Shown: piece after piece, positions 12,701 to 25,025 of the stretch
How positions within the stretch are numbered: the first letter of the stretch is position 1
Layout: every line of letters begins with the position of its first letter
Assembly (NCBI GenBank): GCA_036345935.2
Contig: JADWOT020000009.1
Span: forward strand, 5,041,381 to 5,105,380
DNA: 64,000 nucleotides
Direction: 5' to 3'
Source: Taenia hydatigena
Lineage: Eukaryota > Platyhelminthes > Cestoda > Cyclophyllidea > Taeniidae
Notes under the pieces: model-generated
The model's database searches: none
The model's input: the letters and a program-made list of their open reading frames with translations, nothing else
What the model was told of the DNA's origin: nothing
Translations under genes and position numbers: made by a program

Positions 12701-15700
12701 CCGTTGTATACACGGATTGGTGTCCCGGCATGTCCTTTAAGACCACTGGCACTTAAGGTTAGCCTAAGGACACTACCTCGGAGTTGTGCGATTCTGTAAT
12801 CCACTTTTCATCTAAATATCTATGCCTTCGTTGCTCATTTTGACCTCATGGTGCCGGTCTTTAATATACATGAGCATCACTTCCACAAATACCTCCATTT
12901 TACGAGTCATTTGTTTCACTTAACGCTTTGCAGTATTTTTAACCACAAAATTAGAAAGTGCTTTTGCAATTTCCAAGATACGAAGTGGGTAATTTTTTAT
13001 CAACTTGACTTCTACCAGTTAATTGGTTCTGTTTGCTAGCTCAACGACGTTGCTCACGAATTGCCACCACTCCCTCATTCACACCTAACACGTCTGTCAA
13101 CAAGTGGTTCTGTTGTTGGCAGCGTCCCCTCGGCGTGTCGCACGAACAGCTCCCAACACATGCACGTTCCATTTCTGCCCGTTATATCTTCTGTATTGCA
13201 ATTGGTTTGCAATTACCATGATGGGTGTAAGTGAAGAATAATGCATATATTTCATTCCACAAGTACTAGAAGCTCTTCATTCTTTGATCGTTAATGGAGC
13301 ATTGCACAAATGAACTCTGTGTTTTGATAAGAACGATGCAGTATGCGCGAATTCTTCACAGTAATACTTGATTCCATCGTAGACCGGAATCGCTGCAACC
13401 TATTTACTTCATTTCTCTCCACCTCTCACTTACACACACTGCACATGCTTTATCACCGACGTAGATGCCTGCGCGCGCGTGGGTGTATGTAAATTTGGAC
13501 GGGGATGCAGAAACAACAGTAGCACCGGCAGCAACCAGAAGTGATTCACGGAGTATGGTTGGTGTTACATTGTCGACGCCTACCTCCTCTGTGGTGTTTT
13601 CAATGTTATCACTGCAGAGCGCCGAAATCGCCGTTTCTCCGAGGTTATCATGCCTCCCTCCTCACCGCCACTACCTGTCATTGCGCTTCTTTGCCAGCTC
13701 AGGTGCGCGCCTTTACGTCTTCATCGCGTTTTTTTGGAATTCGGTGCAAAATAACACTCGCTGTCTTGTCAGTTCACTTGAAGCAAATGTATGCTTCTTT
13801 CTTTGCCACTGAGAAGCTACTTTCATGTCAGTTGGCTTGCGTCATCACTTGGCACAAATTTAATCCAGCTGCCTTCACTTACACGGGGTTTTGCGGTTAG
13901 GACTGTATCTTACTATTCCTATTCACTGGCCTTATTTTTCTGTTGCGTATTAATAATGTACCACCAAAGGCTAATACTTTGCAATTCAAACTTAGTGTTG
14001 ATAAACATTTTTCGCCACAATTACTGGATTTGAGTGATTTTTAGTGCTTTTTGGCGGTGGCATCTCCACACTGTCAAGCCAGTTATCACTCATTTGTAGA
14101 ACTCGGAAGTGAATCATTCAACTCTATCATCAAATGTATTTCTCTTTAGCTCATAACTGATTGCATCCTTTTAGTGTTACATGCAGTGCACCTTCAGCTC
14201 AAGCACCCCGCAGGCTCGTGAGGTATTACAGTGGACACAGCAAAATGACTCGTGAATAGCAGGACAAGTTGGAAGTTACTTAAATTCTATTTTCTAGCGC
14301 TTTATTTCTGTCCAGCGTGAGCTTGATCTTCTACTTGTAGCAGCTGCTGGCCACGTAGTTCAGTGAGTGCCTCAAGTATCGTTTTTTTTGTGATTATCGC
14401 CTTTTCCAATCGACCCGACGCCCCATTTCCAAGTAGAATTCCATTTGTTCCTTATTCTGAACATTTTCCAATGCATTACATGAATTTGAAACATGTGATT
14501 AATCGCATTCCTTTACTACTGATGTTTATGGATAATTGACAATGTGATTTACCACTTTTGCATGCTGCTCGGATGCCAATGTTGTAGCACTGCCTGCTAG
14601 AAGCTGTAAGTTGGAGTTTCCTTCACGTGGCAGTATTTAATTTGCTGACCACACCTTTCTCCCACAAGGCGGGGCTTTGAAAACGAGTAGAATACGCTAT
14701 CGTGCTCCAGACGGTGCTTTATCATACCAGTGGCCTACCAGCAGGTGGTCGCCTTGGTCTGTTAAGACATGGCTCTCCATCCTATCTGAAGTGTGTGCAA
14801 AACTGATGCAAGTAAGGAGTAGTGGATTGCTGCAGGATTTACCGAAAACGCGCGTATTTATTAGACGTGGACTTGATGCTTCTTCGGAACTGTCCGTGCT
14901 TTGTGCAGCAGGCGCTGCCTCGCTCTAGCTTATTTGCTTACTCACAACACCGCACTTCAATCTCACCTCAGCAGCACACGCGCGCGGCCACCCACCCACC
15001 CACCCACTTCCAAATCCCCCCCCCCCGTGACTCATATTGGCTTGATTGGGAGTGGTGGTGGTGGTGGCGGCTGTGCCATGAGTCACTGCAATGTGCGGAG
15101 GTCGAACCGACTTTTGTCTGTTTTGCTTCCAAGTCTGTCCGATGCATTGATGAGAAAATTTACCTAGTAAGCTCCACGTTCATTGGATGCAATTATCGCT
15201 ATCATGTGTTTGATTTTGAGTGCGTCCTAGGACCTAATCTTGCAGCTCTTTGGGATGCATGATCGGATTCTCGTGGACGTAAAAAAGCTATATTTTATTT
15301 ATGAAAAGGGTGTTTGCAAAATTTTGTACTTCTATGGCTTGGCTTGTGGGAAACGTGAAGCTTTAATTTCAGCTCCACACGGACAAGCCCCTTTCGATGG
15401 AATTCGCGAGCATCATCATAATTTTGCACCAAGCGGATAATGATTCGAATTCATTGGCCAGCCTCTTTCTGTTTCATCTTCCCACTTTAGTAGTCCTGAG
15501 GTATTACGTGATTCCATGGCTATAATGTGTATCCCCTATGTGCGTCAAATGTTTTTTTTTTCAGAACTTTTAAGAATTTATAATTTAATCTTCGTTGATG
15601 GGAGAATTTGTTGGACATTTCGCTTCGGGTTGGTTGGGCATTGTCTTTGAAATCAAGGGGGCTACCCATCCTTCCCAGTTACTTTTATGTGCGAATACGC

Positions 15701-18149
15701 ATGTAAGGCTTTTTTTGTCGATACGTTTGATTTCAGACCATCGCTAACATCTTAGGATAGCCTTCGATTCACCGAACTATGTCGATGATGGAGACTCGGT
15801 TGGGTTCCCCTGTCTTCAAGTTAAAATATTGCCTTGGAAAGTGGTAACCTTTGGGCCAATGTAAACACGCTAGGTTTTGCTGGGGGGTGTGCTACTTTTC
15901 ACTATTTGTCTGTGACTCCCTATTTCACCAATAGAAATTGGTGGTAAAGTAGTTATTAATGTCTACAAAACAGAAAGAATGGGATGTATTCGAGCGATCT
16001 GCTGTGAATTACATACACGTGCTTATTTTCTCACCCGATGTTGTCTGCTGCTCAAACCACCAAATTTGTCACGATGCGAGTCTACCTACGCAGGTACCGC
16101 TTCGTGCTTACTATCCAGTGCCAAACTCGCGTGGCCTCTCTTTTAAATAAATAAGAAGCATTCTATCTGGCTCATGGTTATGTCCCTCTATCCTGTTGCA
16201 TCTTCCAAGGTCTCCAGTTGTTCACTAACTTCTTCACTAGCACGGTCTTGAATCTCACGTTTTCGCGAATATCTATTCTCATCTCTACTTTGAGTGTGAT
16301 GGATGGTGAACGTTAAATGCGTTAAAACTTCGGTTTCATACAATGCTCTTCTTGACCATTGCTTTATGTTGGATGACATAAGAAATCGTATAACGTTGGT
16401 CAAGGGACGTTTTTCACACTCAAATAGTGCGCATCATTTACCGTACCGTTATTGGAAGAGTTCTGTCCCCTTGGTTAACAATTTACGTGAGAAATTTATC
16501 AAATTGCCATACGGTACCGAAATTCTAGCTGCCCAGTTGGCTTCATCCCACTTGAAATAATTAAATCAACGGTTTCTGCTCTTCACTGCTTGCGTCGAGG
16601 GCCAGATCTAATAATGAGGGTCTGATGCGTACACAATTCTTCCATTCGCTTAATGATAGCGTTATTACTGCCAGGAGTGGAATATCGTGTCAGAATGCCC
16701 CATCATCGAAGAAGCTAGTTGACTAGCAGAGGGGACCTCAAGGCTTTTTCCCTTGACTATCGCTCTGCCTCGCCCGCCGTGTTTGAGGTCGTCCGATGCG
16801 CGTGTGATTCAGGTCTTCCCTCGTCATCCCAGATGACTCACAGGTGCGCGTAACTTTGTGCGTGCGCGCACGCACATGTCCCCGACTGCTTTAATGATGT
16901 CATTGCCTAGTGAGTCATTCTTTGAGACGGAGGCTTCTCTTTTATGGGTTGCGGTTTCACCTTCTAATGCAATTTGTTCCCCCTCTCCTCTTATTTTCAC
17001 TGACGCGACTTCATGCTGCCAAGGTGTCGAATTCTGGTCGCTTGCCCCTATTCAAATAATAGTGGCTATAAATCATGTACTTTGGTTGGGGCACTAAATC
17101 TTACAATACAAAATCCTTATTTTAACAAGTTATCTTCTGCGCTGAAGGACTGACAACAGTGAACTCGAATTATCACTCAAACTCCAAAATCCACATATCT
17201 GTGAATTCAGTAGATTTGTTGCAGTACATAACCCCCAGGCTATGGTAATATCGCATCCCACGTGATGGGCGTAGGCAACTATATCACAATCTAGCTACCT
17301 TATGTTTCTAGCGGTTTCATCCCACAATTGACGAAATCTTTTGCGGAGGCAACGGCTGGATCTTCCGAAATCACAACAACATCGGGATCGAGCACCGCAG
17401 TGCAGCCCAACGTTATTCCTCAAAACAGCTTCATCATCTCTAGTGGTCCTGCAGATAGTTCCAACAACCAGAACTACATCCTCATCTCACCAATAGGTAC
17501 GGCTGCAGCCGCTGTGTCCTCTTCAATCGCTGCACCGCTAGTCAGTTCACCTACCACTGCAGTAGTTCTTCCAAACACCACGGCCGCCGCCGCTGCTGCT
17601 GCCGCCTCCCGTAACCTTCTCCTTCTGAATGATACTGTTGCGGCGAAAACGAATGTAACCGCCGGGGGGGAGCTGAAGGAGGTCGCTGAGCAGCAACAGC
17701 AGCAGCATCACCATCACCAAGACGTTGTTTCGTCTTCTACCAGTGGTCTGCAGGAGTCTTCATCACTCCTTGATAGTGACACCAATCGTCCCACCCGACC
17801 TTCCTCTTCGGACTCCTCGCTGTTCGGTGGAACGCAGCCGATGGGCCGGAGGCGCTGCTCAGGCCTCTTCTCCCGTCCTGTGACTGTAGGGGAGTCGCTG
17901 ACCACGCAGCTCAACCGGTTGGAGCAGAAACGGGCGAGGAACCGCGATGCTGCCCGTCGGTGTCGAGAACGAAAGATTCGTCTGATTGAAACACTGGAAA
18001 AGAAAGTTTCACAGCTATCCGAAACCAACAGACAGTTAAAACGGGAGCTGGAGCAGACGCAGGGTGAGGTGGAGGGCCTGCGACAGTTGGTGGAACAGCA
18101 CATCAAGCCCAGGATGGGGGGCGGATGCAGCCTGCCCCTCAAAGGATGA
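9786..18149 (+). CDS. jun: Jun-type bZIP transcription factor (AP-1 subunit)
   Basis: Exon 1 is 9786-9994 and exon 2 is 17312-18149. Phase 2 meets phase 1 and the codon is completed as Asp, giving 348 residues, close to the usual 330 of Jun. The N-terminus has LLTPQLLQFLQ, a Ser/Thr-rich stretch with TP sites, and across the junction FIPQLTKSFAEA. These resemble the Jun delta/transactivation region with its JNK sites. Poly-Ala (about residue 160) and Gln/His runs (about 197-206) lie in the linker. The basic region (about 273-292) has NRDAARRCRER, matching the NxxAAxxCR signature. The zipper (about 296-335) has Leu at most d positions, Thr at the fourth, the conserved Asn (SETNRQL) and a terminal QH. 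Jun binds TPA/CRE elements as a dimer in the nucleus. The 7,317-nt intron is unusual because vertebrate Jun genes are intronless. The start is the first ATG of exon 1; an earlier one is not excluded. A Fos or CREB identity is less likely because of the basic region. Confidence 0.85.
9995..17311 (+). other. Intron 1 of the Jun gene (7.3 kb)
   Basis: The donor is GTAAGG and the acceptor TTTCTAG. I see no gene inside on either strand. Several open frames of 115-146 codons (for example 13465-13812 and 14822-15262) have low-complexity translations and no domain. A cluster of simple repeats lies at 14988-15070. Confidence 0.75.
14988..15070 (+). repeat. Simple-sequence cluster: (CCCA)n, poly-C, (TGG)n
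   Basis: A CCCA tract at 14988-15007, a run of C at 15016-15026 and TGG repeats at about 15052-15066 lie within 85 bp inside the Jun intron. It is strand-asymmetric simple sequence, coding for nothing recognisable. Confidence 0.85.
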
Positions 18150-18471
18150 CAACTTCCACTCTCTTCGCTTCTAACTTCCCTTTCCCCCCTCACGCCTATC
18201 GTTTGAGCGTGTGCATTTAGAGAACCTCGTCATACCGTCTTGCTGCGCCCTACTCGCCATACTGCACTTTCATGAGACACCTATCCATTTTCATGTGGCG
18301 TGCCTGTAGACCTATCAGCATGCGTTTGCGTTGTTGGTGGCTAGGGTTCTGCGTGATTGTAGCTACGTTATTATTGATCCTTATGCATCGTCTACTCCTT
18401 TTTCTCTTTCCTCTGATCTAGGGAAAAGTACCAAATTTGGTGGAAAGATGTATTTTGTAGATCCACAATAA
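18150..18471. other. 3' intergenic space between convergent Jun and PARS2
   Basis: Only 322 bp separates the stop codons of the two convergent genes. No AATAAA is visible on either strand, so the 3' UTRs probably overlap or use variant signals. Confidence 0.5.
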
Positions 18472-20693
18472 CTATCTGGACGCATTATTCCCGTGCCAGA
18501 GCCTGCTGTATTGGCCACCATTGGTGTAAGGAAGTGAAATTTGGAAATCGGAGCGGGTAAAAGCAGCCACAACGTCGTCAAGACTGGCGGTGAAAGAAAT
18601 TCCTCCTCGATTGACATCCACGAGTTCATATTCTGCGTTAACACCGTCTTTGAGACCCTGAGTGGAGAGTAAAAAATAGAAGTAGGTTAATAAAATTGGT
18701 AAATCCGAATGTAACACAAAACACCTTGGCAATGAGAATCCAGGGCACGCCGAGTCGACGGAGATCAAGCAGTTTTCGCCCAAGGCTCAGGCGGGGCCGA
18801 TCGTCCACGAGGATGTCACCACGGGGAAGAAGACCCGCGAAAAACGTCGGACCTGATGTGGGGCTGATGGATGGTGAAGGAAGTTCCCCAAAGCGAGCGA
18901 GAACTCTATTCAACTCGTCCGCTGACAATGCATCCCTGGCATTATCCTTAAGCAGTCGGAAAGGAGTCGTTGCTACTAGCTTGAAGTAAGTAGCGTGGTT
19001 CTGCAAAGTGAAACGCACTTTCTGTAGGGCGATAGCTCCGCTGTACGGCGCGAAGCCCAAAGGCCAGCGAAGTTCTGTTGGTGGGTTTTCTTTTGCAAGG
19101 GAGACAGTGAAGTGCTCAAGTGCCGTAGCCAACAGACGTGTTATACCAATGCCGTAGCAGCCCATTTGCAGAATTCTGACAGAATGCAGAAGTAGTGAAA
19201 GGCAGCGTACTTGATTCCATCCTGCGTAGTCGTCTTCACATTGAAGTTGGATGTGTACTTATCTCCGAGTAGAAAACAATGTGCAAGCTGAAGGGAGATG
19301 GAATTATTCCCAATAAAAGTGGAGTCGACGGAACTGAGGCACTCAATTGCCATGGTACGGAAATAAGATGGCAAGACAAATGTGAAGGTTACAATCGGAT
19401 ACTACCAGTCCATGGCGGGGTAGGTGGTTTTTTGAAAAAATCGACTTACCTCGACCGATTTGAACTCCCGTCGATCTGAGCCACAATCAGGGCACATTCG
19501 AGAGCCTAGAAGGATTTGTTGAATATTCCAAGATGCGGTACCTGCATTTCTGGCCAAGACAGCTTCATTGCAGCTACAACAAATGCCGTAATTTCCGTGA
19601 GAGCAACAGTTCCTTTTGATGCGCATATTCTATCACTTTAAGCCATGCTAGCGTTGAAATCTTGAGTTTAATTAATGTGATGAAGATGGGACATAAAAAG
19701 CCCTTAGAAGACTAAGAAGGCTCAAAGTACGTTGTTGGAAAGCATACCTCGGACAAACCAACAGTGTGTCCTCCCCAACCGGCAAAGGACATTGAAACTC
19801 ATGAGAGAGACAATCACCCATTAGTCCTCCCTCGGCCGCAACTGAAATCAATCAAAGCAACGAAAGTCTTTTCAGTCTGATCGTTGAGGCTCTAGCTTGG
19901 AGACAAAACATGTAAAATGCAAGTCGAAAGCAAACTACGTTTGAACCGGAAGTGGGTCCCAAACCAGTATGATAAAAAGACGCACCCTTAAACACAGGTA
20001 GATGAAGTGCACGGAAAATCTCCGAATAGGTATTTGACACAACATCGTAAGTTTCCTCAGCAGTTTCTACATCCACATCAAAGGAATACATGTCTAAAAA
20101 GAACAAGTTTGACAGTGGCAAACTCTCCCACCTTTCATCAGAAACTCACGACATCGGAGAAGACCCAATTTGGGTTTACTTTCATCGCGAAACTTTGAGG
20201 AGATCTGGTATATGCGTAAAGGCAGAACGCTGTTTCCCAAATCGAGACGACTGACGAAATCACACGCCTCCTCCTCATGTGTCTAGAGGACCAGAGAGTT
20301 AATTTAAAAAGCGTATGCTCACTGGCTGCAGGCAGAGTGACCGACCAATTCGATCTTTGAGACAAAACATTTCGCTGCCAAATTTGCTCCATCGCCCCGA
20401 CTGGACCCAGAGTTGTGACCTACCAAGCGTCGGAAAGAGACATTTTTGTCCACCAACCTCGGACATTTTGTAATCAATAAAGGCAGTGAGTTTCTCAACA
20501 ACGCGCAAAGCAATTGGAGACAAAACGAACGTTCCTGGAGAGCTGACGGATAAAACTCCACTATGAAGGAGAAGCTTGAGACAAATTAGATAGAACTGGA
20601 ACTCACTTTATGTGACGCTAGACCTTCTTCCTTTACGGACACCACAGCCGTGCCTTGACGCAGTAGTTTTGAAAAAAATGTAAACCGATGCAT
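18472..20693 (-). CDS. PARS2: Mitochondrial prolyl-tRNA synthetase
   Basis: Nine exons on the minus strand join in phase: 20693-20607, 20574-20323, 20282-20132, 20093-19986, 19841-19748, 19612-19450, 19287-19211, 19175-18725 and 18657-18472. They give 522 residues (human PARS2 has 475). The enzyme charges mitochondrial tRNA-Pro with proline. A basic, Phe/Leu-rich N-terminus ([14 protein letters not shown]) looks like a mitochondrial presequence. Class II motif 1 is around [13 protein letters not shown], the THEE substrate loop at 114-117, motif 2 from FRDE (144-147) through [16 protein letters not shown], and motif 3 GCYGIGITR at 316-324. LSHEFQ is also kept. The anticodon-binding domain follows ([23 protein letters not shown] is recognisable). 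The bacterial-type insertion domain is absent, as in mitochondrial enzymes. A Cys-rich stretch (CPRNCCSHG, CCSC, CPDC) may bind zinc. Intron 1 is only 32 nt. The acceptor of exon 6 (CAAAAG) is poor but is required by phase. Confidence 0.92.
20575..20606 (-). other. 32-nt intron in PARS2
   Basis: Donor GTGAGT, acceptor CTCAAG. Removing 32 nt joins the presequence to the catalytic domain in phase 0. The alternative acceptor TTCATAG downstream gives a stop. Confidence 0.7.
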
Positions 20694-21950
20694 TTTTGAC
20701 CTAAAGTCGAAGCATCCCCAATTAAATACATCCACGAAGTAATCGCTAACCTTGGTGTGCTAGGAGTAAGTTAACGTCTCATTAATTACCAGACCTGCTT
20801 ACGATGTCAACTGCGGCGGTACACTACATGCTATTGCTAAGACTATCATTAAGAATGCTGGCTGCTAAAATGTTGAAACTTTAGAATCACAAGCACAAAT
20901 TTGATCCATATATTGGGTACATTCAAAGGGCGATCCAGGACTTCAATCACTCCAGGATTGAAAATCGACTCAGTAATGTAAACAAGCAAAATAATCTTGG
21001 GATTTGGCATGTGACTCGTAGTAACCATGAATATTACTTCTCCTAGTAAAGCAAAGGCAAAAATGGAATGCAGATAAGTTTGGTTGCTTCAAGCTGCGGA
21101 TTTCGCAGGCTGGAGTGACGTACGATAGTAATGATGATAAAGCGCAAGCTAAATAAAGGACCAATATAGCTCTTAACAAATGCAAAAACAAGGTGTCAAG
21201 GTACTAGTACAAAATATGGCGGGATGAATACTATCTGGAGTAAAAAATAGGCGCCGTCAAAAAAGAAATAAGTAAACTTACACGTCCTGTTGCCCAAATC
21301 GCACTAGCACACTTGGAGCACCGAACCCGAGTTCGTCAATGCGCCCAGCAAATCAATTGACCGATGTAAACGCACGGTTTCAAAAAGTCCCATCACTTTT
21401 CCGTTAATTATATATAAAACTAACAATTTTGCAAGCAAAGATAAAAATAAATTATTTATGGATTAGATTAAAGTGGATGTATTACTATGAACTCCCTGAC
21501 GAGTGCGTAGTTTGGAGGTGGGGGGTTAGGCGAATCTGCTACAGTTGGGTCTCTATTTGAAGGTGAGATTGGGTTACATGTTCATGTCTTGGACATCTTT
21601 TGCTGGAAACGCAATCAACTTAATCTCCGAGCCTCACGGTTATGATCGTTCGTTCTTTACATTGTTCTTCAGTCGCTGTACTTAAGATAGTTTGAGATAC
21701 CTTTTTTGGTCCGCGTCAATTCATCTGAGTAGCATTACGTTTTCTAAATTGATTCGCTACCTGTTGTAAGCACGCACACACAGCACTGCATGAATTTCCA
21801 ATTCGTCGAACCTAGTTGACCTGCGCAGAACATCACGCTGTGTTCACAGAGCTACGTCCAGACCTTTTATTAGCAATGAAAACGCATATCTAGCCTACTT
21901 TTATGGCACCATGACAACATCTACTTTTTTTCGTTTACTAGCAGATCGGT
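20694..21950. promoter_or_regulatory. Shared upstream region of divergent PARS2 and TMEM106
   Basis: The two start codons are 1,257 bp apart and point away from each other, so both promoters must lie here or in unseen 5' exons. I see no coding potential, no CpG-dense block and no assignable core element. Confidence 0.4.
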
Positions 21951-24228
21951 ATGGGTAACATAAGCACGGGAACACCTAATCAAAGGAGCGTTTCAACATA
22001 TGGATGTATTGGGTCTTCCAGGCAATGTCCCACATGCGGAGGCACTGGCATTGTATATGGTAGCCCGACCTATCAATTTATTATTACCAGAAGTTTAGTT
22101 TTTCCCACACCCTTTTAGTATGCATATCTAGGTAACATGAATCTTCAACATAAAGCTTGCTTTGTATATCCCTGCTAATGTTTGTCTGCGCACCTCGTTT
22201 TACCTCGTTTGCTATTATAGACATGATAGGATGTGCGAGGCTGCACTAACAACGCCTGGAACGAATTCATACATAGTAACTGTTGAGTTCTTCTACCTAG
22301 TTGGTTGACATGGTTATAATTTTGCCCAATTCTGGACTTAGTTTTCGTTGTTCTAATCTACATTTTTTTTATTCTTGTTGCAATTCCAAATGTGACTTGA
22401 AATGCCATGTTTTTGTTTTTTTCAAATTTATCGATAACGCAGTCCGGATTCTTTTTTAGTCATGAGCGTGTGTCTGATTTGACTATCAGACACTTTCTTT
22501 GAACGCGTGTCTTCATCTTCTGCATTGTTTCATGCGAAACAGATATTACTCTAGAACCAGAGCTCACTTGCTCTTAGGTCTGACATTCCGGAGTTTGGCA
22601 ACAATGAGGAGCCACGGATCCGTCTCATAATGAGTTTGTTCTTAGGATTCAGTTGGGAATGCAACCATTTTTTTGTTAGATTCAGACTCTTCTGCCAGTG
22701 GCGGTGAATACATCGCTCTGATCCCTCTCACCGACAAGCGCCTGCGACCGCAGCGGATCACAGTGAAAATTCTCATCACCGTCATCCTCTGCCTGGTCCT
22801 CTCTGGTCTCCTGATCTTTTTCCTCTTGCCACGCTCCATCAAACTCCAGTCCTCTGTCGCTGTACTCCTACCCAACGATGTGCAAATCACAGACGACGTT
22901 GTCTCTCTAGACCTTTCTGTAAGCTGCTTTTCCTCTCGCCTATTTTACCACCCACACATTCCTTCCTCACGTTCGTCAGCGCAACCGTGAATATAGCAGC
23001 TGGTCATTTTAGTTTGCACAACTCCTGTAACGTTTTAAGTGAGCATTCGTTCTGCTGATCCCCTTGACACTTTTTCAGGCTGGTTTGGATAGGTCTACAG
23101 AAAAAATATATTTGGTTGTCATTGTTTCTTTCACATTTGTCCTGGATGTTAAGTGTTTGCAGTTTTGCTTTAAGCGGATTCAATGAATGTGAACAGGGAA
23201 ATCTTGACTCTTAAGCGAAAATCAAAGGTTAGTTTCTAAGTTTTCTTGTGTTCATTATCGATCGGCGAAATATTCTCCCTATTCACCTGTATGGGTGGAG
23301 TAATGAGTCGCTGACGTTCATGAAGTTCCTTCGAAGAAGCCCTAGTGATGTGTTATTCTTCCTGACGATTTGAGTATCACCATAATGGGATTACTTTTTT
23401 GGCATGAGTATTAGCGAACGTCTTAACCCTCTCTCCTTTTCCAGTATCCCTTCAATGTGACGAATTGGAACTACGTGCCTCTGCATGTAGAGACTGTGAA
23501 TTTGCTCTCGCTCTACCATTCCAAGGTTTTGAACGTAAGTAAGGCCAGAGTGGACGAATGGATACCTGCCCGTACGACCAGGGAACTGCATTTCAACCAA
23601 ATCCTTGAATTCGATGAACCTGTCTTCTCTATATAGTGCGTTTCTTTGCTGTTGTCCGGGCGCTCAATTAGGAGCCAACCTGAATAATTTATTGAGGTCG
23701 TTTTCCCCTTATTGAAACTTTCTTATTAGGCTCTTTTTTGCGCCATACCCGTTTTTGTTGTTCAAAGCACTTGGTTTTTCACGAATGATCGTTTCAATTC
23801 GGCTCGTTGATTTTTGTGCAAATTAGCAAGATGGTTGTTGATGCGTGCATGCTAGTGCCGACCAAAAGTTTACGGGACATTGGAGTTGACACCTAAAACG
23901 CCATAGTTGCTCCGAAAAACTCTTCTTAACTTTAAAGTAAATGGCCCGGACCTCTATTAGTGATAATGCTCCAGCCTTTTTCTTTGTTCTCACAGTCTTG
24001 CGAAACTTTGTCTCAGTAACAATACCGAATACAACCAAATTTACATAAGCTTTGCGTAAGTAACGTTTCGAAATTACGTGCTAGACTGCACTGTGTAGCC
24101 ACACCTACTTTTTTTCTTTTAGAACAAGCATTCAAGTTAACGCTTTGAGTCAACGTTTCGAATCAGTTCTAGACAATTTTCAACTGGTCAGTTGCCATCC
24201 AAGGTACCAGGTTCCTCCTCAATCATGA
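21951..24228 (+). CDS. TMEM106: TMEM106-family lysosomal type II membrane protein
   Basis: Exons 21951-22059, 22680-22918, 23445-23635, 23996-24055 and 24123-24228 join in phase, giving 234 residues (human TMEM106B has 274). MGNIST fits N-myristoylation (Gly2, Thr6), like MGKSLS in the human protein. CPTCGGTG (26-33) matches the family's cytosolic CPTCQGTG. EYIALIPLTDKRLRP then leads to a single membrane helix (about 64-86, ending FFLLPRS). The lumenal part has N-glycosylation sequons at N120, N146 and N188. C185 and C224 are 39 residues apart, exactly as in the human disulphide C214-C253. The family regulates lysosome size, acidification and transport. The first donor (GTAGCC) is weak. Exon 3 could instead end at GTAAGT (23539), but no downstream exon then stays open. 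The gene is divergent from PARS2. TMEM106A, B or C cannot be distinguished. Confidence 0.88.
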
Positions 24229-25025
24229 TTTTGTCATGGTTTTTGCCATTATTGACTCTGATTTCATATTTCAACATCATTAACGTTTCCACTGCATCAA
24301 AAAAATCACTTTAACTGCATCATTAAAGCGTTCTGAGTATTTCTGCATAAAAACACTAAGCTAGTAGGTGGAAAAATCTCGATTGAGTGATTTTTTTTCT
24401 AAAATCCCGTCGGTAGAAATTTGCAGGAGTCTGTAAATCATTGCTCTAAGTAGCTTCTTAAATTAGCTACGTTTGTTAATCGTGCTTGTTTGTGCTATCC
24501 GCGAGCGCCAGGATCTCTAACGTAAACCTTTGATTCGCCTGAGATCATTCGGTCGGACGATCACACACGACGGTAGTGGACGCGTGGAGTAAACCTTTAT
24601 TAGTCAAATAAGTTCACCAACGGTGTAGTTTTGTCGATGCCACACTGAATCCATTTTAATTGCGCTACTTACTAAGTATTCCAAGCAGTGGCTGGGGCAT
24701 TGCTTTCCCGTCTTATTGAGATGTAAGTTAGTCATGACATGAAACCTCTGATTGATAGCCCACTTCCTCTAACGACCCAGATGAGTCACGTACAAATTTC
24801 CTTGAATTTGATTTCCCGGACTATGTTCGCTCTCGGCGTTGCTGAGATCGAGTTTTGGGAGAGTGCGCGCAAGACCTGTTGGAATCTTTGTATCTTCTAC
24901 AAATTGGCCTTCATTGCCAAAGTGGTCGGTGATAAAAACGACGAAAGCTATACAAAGGTGGCAACTGATAGACACCTGGGAAAGTGGTCCAGGCTGGCCC
25001 CTCGTTCCACCCTGAATAACAAGGC
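24229..25025. other. Intergenic, nothing assigned
   Basis: Mostly AT-rich. A 100-codon open frame at 24739-25038 runs into the repeat boundary and resembles no protein I know. An ATTAAA at 24322-24327 could be the TMEM106 poly(A) signal. Confidence 0.4.

Noticed and set aside
10158..15262. Several 115-146-codon frames inside the Jun intron
   Set aside because: Low-complexity or hydrophobic translations without domains, and none joins Jun exons in phase.
23827..23896. Alternative last exon of TMEM106 ending VDT and TAA
   Set aside because: It fits in phase but would drop both lumenal cysteines and truncate the domain. Direct splicing from 23635 to 23996 reproduces the family tail and the 39-residue Cys spacing.
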